DNA from: Anoplopoma fimbria
Taxonomy: Eukaryota; Chordata; Actinopteri; Perciformes; Anoplopomatidae
Length of the DNA: 64,000 nucleotides
Direction of reading: 5' to 3'
Assembly (NCBI RefSeq): GCF_027596085.1
Contig: NC_072467.1
Span: 9,725,476-9,789,475, forward strand
Each line of letters starts with the position of its first letter. The first letter of the stretch is position 1. The notes beneath the pieces are model-generated. The model was not told the origin of the DNA and made no database searches. It saw only the letters and a program-made list of their open reading frames with translations. The translations under genes were made by a program, and so were the position numbers. This document shows, one piece after another, positions 57,791-64,000 of this stretch.

Positions 57791-58743
57791 TGTAAGATTA
57801 CTAAGAAAATCATATACATTATATTTTCAAACCTGATATTCACCAAATATCAACAAAATAGTGCATAAAAATGCTTCCAGATGTTGCCTTTGTAATAATT
57901 GGCCAATTGTTATAGAACTAAAAACCATAGTTACATTTCTTCATAGCAATGATGCATCTTTCTAATACCATTTATTGTTTTCTGACCACGTCTGCCATGG
58001 AGGGAGGCTACAGCCCAAAATGGATTTAAAAAGCAAAACAAACAAGGATTAAACTCTGATCTCTTGCTTTGCTCTATGTTGTAATAAGAACAAAACCAAT
58101 AACATTACCATAAGCCTGTATGCTTGAATAGAATATAATAGGTGTCCTGAAGTGGAGTAATTGTAGGGAGGAAAAAAGGATTAACGTGCATCTCGAAGTT
58201 GCGTAATGATAGGCATGTCCTTTAAAAGTAGCCTGAGGTAAGATGCTAGTAGTCCATGTGGTCCCAGTAATGTGCTTTTCCACACAGTATTTGTAATATA
58301 GACCTACTGGGAAGCAGCTTGCACTTTATCCGATCACAACAGTAGGAGCAACAGACATACTAATTTAATCGGTAGTAATAAATTTGGATCTTGAAACATG
58401 AAAGGAATATAACTATATCTATTTTTAATCTTGTACTTTGAAAGCCAATGGCATCTGAACACCACTGGTCCAATAAGACATTTGTAACACCACTTCAGTT
58501 TGGTATTGTCAAACCAAAAATAACGTGCTGTCTTAACGTCCATTCATAAGACGTTGAGGAAATAACCAAAGTTCAGTTTTTAGCCAAAAATCATTTCATG
58601 TAAAGAAAAGCTTTAAATTATTACAGGAGTCAAAGCGGTAATCACATTCCACTGACTTTCTTTTACATTTAACACATACAGGGGATATTATCCAATGACC
58701 TATGAGCAGAGAAGTGCACTTCTTGTTGGCAAAACACACACTT

Positions 58744-61700
58744 TTAAAAGGGCTTGATTATGTTTTGGATTTCCCATCTTTGGCCAGTGCATTCCTGTAT
58801 TAGGAGATTGCCGTTTTTAATCTCCAGACATCTTTTTGTCTCCCTGTTCTTCATTTCTTTGCCCTAGAAAAGACAGGTGTCAGGTGGCTAATTTTGAAGG
58901 GTTATACACACTGGTTTTTAATAACTATTTCACTGAGATACATCTTCCTCATCCTTGAATTTTTATATACTTTGCTTTATATTTTGATAATAGTTGAACT
59001 TGTATTACCTGAATGAAGTCCCAATAAATCCCCATTCCTTTCTGCATAGCCTCTTTGCAGTTGTAAAGGCCAGGCTCTGTATTTTTTTCCCCAACGTCAG
59101 TTATACAGCGGTTGTCATTGTACTTATGGGACTTGAGGCCGCCGATATAAAGCTCACCGTTTGAGCGGTAATAGGTTATCTGAAAAATATTTATTAAAAA
59201 TTAAGCAGCAGGCAGATTGGGTGTTCAAATAAGACAACAGCTGCAAACAGACACTATTGCCACTTTTATCTTTAGAGAGACTTTATTGATCATTGATTTT
59301 GACAAGCCTTTTAAGCTGCTTTACTTACTTGAGGTCCATAGTAGTAGCAGTGGTAGGCGATGGGTGTGTGGCCTGGTACTGGGCCTTGGTCTAAGCACAT
59401 ATCAGCATCTAGATTCTTCACCTATAAATAAGGAAGTTCATTATTTTGTCAAACCCAGCGAAAAATGTATCGAACACTATTGCTCGTGGGAGTGAATCAT
59501 TAAAAAATAAATTAATGTGGCTTTGACACATCCTGCACACCCCTGTACTGCCTCTACTACACAAACAAAGCATGAGATTAAACTTAACTTACTCCTCCAT
59601 AAGCAACAATGTTGTCCCAGGGATCCAACTTGGGATACACATTTTCCAGGTACCATTTGAAAGGTTTACATTTCAACCTTTCCCTGAGTTTTTTCCTCTC
59701 TGAGGTATCTCCGATGTCAATTCCATGATTCTGCACAGAATATGGAGTGAGAGGTTTGTGATATTGTAACTGAAGAAAATCAAATGTACTCATAACTAAT
59801 AATATATGGACTCTTGGATGTTCATCTGGCATCCTTTGTGTAGAAGCATGCAGTTTGCCAAAAAGGGGCATCATCATTTTCATTCTACCTCGAATGGCAA
59901 GTTCCAAGCCAAGTTGACGTTGTGTTTGTATTCATCCATCCAGATTTCTGCCACCCTCAGGGCGTTTCTCTTCATGGATGGGCCCAGGTCAGGCATGTAG
60001 GGCTTGTGGGCCCTCTCGATGTGGGCGATCTTGGAGCATGGAACTACTTCAATACTGCCTCCACAGGTCCACACCTGTATGAGCAAAGAAAAAGCTCATG
60101 CAAAATAACTGAATCATTGATCATTCAACAGTGATAACTGTGTAAATGCAAAGCATGGAGTAAAACAAAAGTCAAGAGTAAATAAGAGCTACTTAAAAGT
60201 TTAAAAACTGTGGACAAGTAAGCAAAGCAAAGTGGATGCTAGCTGAAGCGTTATTCTTACCATACAGACATGAAAGTGGCATCAGTCTTCTAATCTAACT
60301 GTCAGCAAGAAAGTGTTTGAGCATGGAGTAAAACAAAAGTCAAGAGTAAATAAGAGCTACTTAAAAGTTTAAAAACTGTGGACAAGTAAGCAAAGCAAAG
60401 TGGATGCTAGCTGAAGCGTTATTCTTACCATACAGACATGAAAGTGGCATCAGTCTTCTAATCTAACTGTCAGCAAGAAAGTGTTTGACATTCAGTGTGT
60501 ACTCTCTCACAGCAATTCGTCAAAGTATTGGTTTCGTGCTCAGGGACACGAATTGCAGGTTTTTTTTCATGTCGCTCGACACAACATTCTTTTCGTGGCG
60601 ACTTAGGTTTAGGCAACAATACCACTTTGTTACGTTAAGGAAAAACATCATGGTTGGGCTTAGGTTTAGGCAAGAAATCCATGAACGGTTATGTTCAGGC
60701 AAGAAATCCACAAACAGTTAGGTTAAGGCAACAACAAGGTGTCGAACACCGGTCTCCTGGTTGACAGTCTTGGTTGATGTTGTTCCTCTCCGATAATTTA
60801 AAAAAAAATCTGGGATCAATTTAGCTCCACAACATCGGTGGCCTGGAGTCCATCTAAAGCTGTAAGATTTGTTAGATGTGCATGTTAGATAGGTGATTTT
60901 TACTTACACGAATTCCCAGCTCGACATTTTCTCCACCGTACACTTTCATGCCTTCATCGAGGACTCCAATTTCTCCTAGAAACTTCCTGTCGGCAACTAG
61001 GATCCCCATGACGGATGGACTTCTGAGGTGAAAGAAGGGAACTGTCATAACTGTATAATATTCATCAATATAACCATAAGTCAAGCTTTTAGATAATCAA
61101 GAATGCCTCATCCAAGATACAGTTAATAAGGTGTTATATTTGTTTGTCACATAGCGTAAATTGGAACAAGACTGACTGATTTCACGTGAACTTACTTTCC
61201 AGGCAATGATCCATCTTTGAGGTTGTAATAGTCCTCTGTAAACCCCTCATACATGCACCATAAAGCCCAGTCGAAGGCGTGTGCTGCTGGAAGGTATTCA
61301 TTAACCTTGAGGTCATCGAAGTTGACTCTGTCAAACACGGGGGACGTCACCACCGTTCGATCACCTTTGATCTGTGTCAGCAGGGGTTCAGCCCTGCATG
61401 AGGGGAATGGAAGAGAGGACGTCCCCACATCACTGCAACTATCGGACATTTACTGAGCAACTAGTTAAACTGCTGGTTCAAGATTTATTTGTCTCTTTCC
61501 TCAAAAGGACCGTAACAAAGGACTGTGAGGGGACGTTTGTTGTAAAGAGCCAGCCACTCCTTTAGTTTTTATTTTTAATCGTTGGATCTCCAGTGAACGT
61601 TTCTCCTTTCCAACAAAGTGAACATTGGTGCAGCACTTGAAAGGTGGAGAGAGTTTAAGACTGGAAAATATTCAAAACTGATGCAGAGGTCAAGCGGTTT

Positions 61701-64000
61701 ATGTTTTTGCTCAATCACATTTGCAAAAATCTGCTCGTCATACTATTACACTACTAATGAGTCTGTGACTACTACCATGTCTGAGCAGCACACCCTTGGG
61801 TAAGCCCTGATTGCCACAGTGGGGCTGCTCTGCGGTTGGTAATTACACCAAAACAGTGAGCTAAGATGTGAGGCAAGCCAACTTTGGCATCACCTCACCA
61901 GAGTCTGTTTGTACCTGTCTAGATATAATGAACATTGTGATGTTGTCAGTACTGGTGAAAAGCTTGAGAATTAATTTTTTTAAGCACAGATGCAACTAAT
62001 GTATAATGTTCAAGACTTTTTTTTTTACACATAAATCGTATTATAAAAGGAATTGTTTTTTGCCACATTCTTACCACATCTCATGGACTTCAATGTGGGC
62101 GTCCAGGATGGCCACCACGTCAGCAGTAGCAGCCCTCCAGCCAGAAACCCTGGCATATGCAAGTCCTTGCTGCTCATTGTGCCTCACTCTTATAATATGG
62201 AGACTCGGGTTCTGCTTCTTGATCATAGTCACGTATGCGTCAAGGTCCCCCTTTAAGTCGTCTGAATTGAGAGGAGAATATGGGCATATGTTATGCAGTT
62301 CCTAGCAAGTTCAGACAAGGCAGAGTTAACAGTTTGTTATCATAGACATGCCTCACATGCTCACAAACTTCAGTAAGCAATTAAAAAAAAAAATGTTAAC
62401 GTTTATGTCGGACATTATGTCTGACTTTAAGTTGTGGTTATTGATGTTGTAATGGTTTCAGATGTTGTATTGTACTCCTTGTCTCCAAGCAAGTTAGGAT
62501 GGATAAAAAAAAAAAAAAAAAAGAGAAAAACCATTCAATATATTGCAATCGAGTGCCACACATCCAAAGCCTTGAATTGACTAAATGCAGGGCCATTGTG
62601 TTACATCCTATAGGGGTTTATGTGCACCTGAAGGGATGGTTCAACATTTTTTTATTCCTTTTGTATATTTTTATCTTGTATATTGTTATTATCATTATTG
62701 TTGTTATTCGCTGCTGCTGGCTAGCTGAGAGCTACCAAACTGAATTTTGTTGAATCACTACAATGACAAAACAAACCATCTTATCTTATCTTGATTTTTT
62801 TATTTTATTTGGTTTCCTGCCAAGAGCTAGATAAGAAAGTCTATACAACAATGTTGTCCCTCTGGTAAATATAGGGCTAGCACCAGCTCCTAATTAGCTT
62901 AGCTTTGCTCTGTCCAAAGGTCACAAAGTCCACCTGTAGCAGAAACTCTAAAGCCAACTAATTAACTAACACATATCTTGTTCGCCGCTTTTAGACTTTT
63001 TTTCTTTTAGGTTATTGCACACATTAATACATTTGTGGTTTTACCGGGGCTTATGTGCTAGAGCTTTAACAATTACAGCTATTTTTGTAACTCATTTTTA
63101 CTTTAATCCTTCCTGTAAATGGCTTGTCTTCCTTTACATTTTGAGCATCCAATGCAGGTAGCATTCTGTTGCTATGGTCTTTCCAATATGGTAATTACCC
63201 TCAATGCTGGAGAGGGACACAAAAGTTCTGCACTCCAGCTTTAATTGGTGAGCTTGACGTGCTAGAGGACAGACATTTCTGAAGCTTTGTCCAGTCCTTA
63301 TGCTTAGATAAGCTAAACAGCTGCTGACTGTAATTTCACATTTTACAGTGCAGATACAACAGTGTTATCAATCTTCTCATCTAAATCTCAGTAAGAAAGC
63401 AAATGAGCCATTTCCCAAACAAAAAAAAAGCTTAAAAGCTGAAAATCCATTTGACAAACCGCAGTCTGCAGCATTTACAAGACTGCTGAAAGAAAAGTAG
63501 ATATATTAAAAACCTAAATTACAATCTCAAAGTCACACCTTGAACACAAACACCACCATAGATTAGAAGACTTCATGTGGCAATCTGAGCACCAGTAGCA
63601 TGTTTTATCAGCAAATCCTTTCTTCCAAGCAATGTTTGTAGACTATAAACAGTCAATTAACTTTTGTTGTCAAACGTGTTTGCACAGTCATTTTCAGCCA
63701 ACCAACCAACCATTGGAGCTATTGTCATCCACCAATATGATTTCCTTCAGCAGGTCTTTAGAGGTGCGGTCGATGATGCTGCGCATAGCTCTCTTGATGA
63801 TGGACAGGGCCTCATTCAGGTAGATCAACACCACTCCAAGGTTTGGCAGGTCCTTTGGGTAACTCTTTTTAAGACACCTATTCACAAACAAAAAACACCA
63901 TCCGTCCATCAGCAAACAACAATGAATCTAAAGCTTTTGTGTGTGAAGTGGCAGGTTTGGCATCATAGGAAATGACAGTGATAAGTTGTAGCCCACCTTT
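58744..64000 (-). CDS. galnt8: Polypeptide GalNAc-transferase, GALNT8-like (C-terminal part)
   Basis: Minus-strand exons: 63877-63711, 62261-62075, 61393-61196, 61022-60908, 60074-59889, 59730-59593, 59421-59329, 59179-59009, 58863-58744, all GT-AG and in phase, giving about 457 residues to the stop. Four bases at 64000-63997 (AAAG before GTGGGC) may be the end of the preceding exon. The N-terminal cytosolic tail, membrane anchor and stem lie outside. Family landmarks: [24 protein letters not shown] (DxH metal motif at 62103-62095), [56 protein letters not shown] and a ricin-type lectin end with CLDQGPVPG and CTGQRWEIQ. Wording is closest to human GALNT8. Such enzymes start mucin-type O-glycosylation in the Golgi using UDP-GalNAc, though activity of GALNT8-class members is less certain. 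A minus AATAAA at 57976-57971 could end the mRNA. Confidence 0.92.
60153..60488. repeat. Perfect 168-bp tandem duplication
   Basis: 60153-60320 and 60321-60488 are identical by eye (both begin GCATGGAGTAAAACAAAAGT and end AAGAAAGTGTTTGA). Two copies in the 0.8-kb intron between galnt8 exons 61022-60908 and 60074-59889. Either a very recent duplication or an assembly artefact. Confidence 0.9.
60530..60770. repeat. Interspersed repeat with short internal tandem
   Basis: Phrases TTAGGTTTAGGCAACAATAC, CTTAGGTTTAGGCAAGAAAT, GTTCAGGCAAGAAATCCAC and GTTAGGTTAAGGCAACAACA repeat a GTTTAGGCAA core, which is common in teleost repeats. Class not determined. Confidence 0.5.
62262..63710 (-). other. galnt8: galnt8 intron, mostly unassigned
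   Basis: About 1.4 kb between two galnt8 exons. It contains A-rich runs (62380-62391, 62503-62521), a LINE-like 3' tail (62700-62795) and otherwise no gene. Confidence 0.7.
62700..62795 (+). repeat. LINE/SINE-like 3' tail
   Basis: GAATTTTGTTGAATCACTAC then AATGACAAAACAAACCATCT followed by CTTAT repeats, the form of an L2-related retroelement 3' end with its short tail repeat. Only the end is evident. Confidence 0.4.

Overview
This is eukaryotic genomic DNA, almost certainly from a teleost fish. The genes are split by GT-AG introns, long (TG)n and (TA)n microsatellites are frequent, several repeats resemble known teleost interspersed families (Tc1/mariner-type, hAT-like, LINE 3' tails), and the proteins read like fish versions of human CECR2, ADA2, RIB43A-family and GALNT8 proteins. 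Nothing bacterial, phage or CRISPR-like is present. All family assignments come from reading the translations and from memory of the families, not from database searches.

Layout. Bases 1-6,100 are intergenic: an unassigned minus-strand exon-like ORF, a broken LINE reverse transcriptase, degenerate repeats, then a GC-richer promoter. Bases 6,109-44,230 (+) hold cecr2, a chromatin-remodelling bromodomain protein. I resolved 18 coding exons that join in phase into a 1,639-residue protein, followed by a 3' UTR containing one intron. Intron 1 is 18 kb and carries most of the repeats. Bases 46,137-51,490 (+) hold ada2 (cecr1), a secreted adenosine deaminase with nine coding exons and 506 residues. 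Bases 51,557-54,133 (-) hold a RIB43A-domain ciliary gene, best matched to ribc2, with seven coding exons and 347 residues. It is tail-to-tail with ada2 and has a near-consensus RFX X-box upstream of its start codon. Bases 54,240-57,970 are AT-rich intergenic DNA dominated by about 2 kb of degenerate tandem repeat. Bases 58,744-64,000 (-) hold the C-terminal nine full exons of a GALNT8-type polypeptide N-acetylgalactosaminyltransferase; its N-terminus lies beyond the window edge.

The genes do not form a pathway. cecr2 and ada2 are also neighbours in the human cat-eye-syndrome region, so that pairing looks like conserved synteny. I found no convincing undescribed biological system. The observations most worth checking are the X-box at ribc2, the inverted Tc1-type element pair around ribc2 exons 1-2, a possible 108-bp frame-preserving exon inside the cecr2 bromodomain, a 153-bp TG tract in the cecr2 3' UTR, the abutting ada2/ribc2 3' ends, a perfect 168-bp tandem duplication in galnt8, and the 2-kb AT-rich tandem array.
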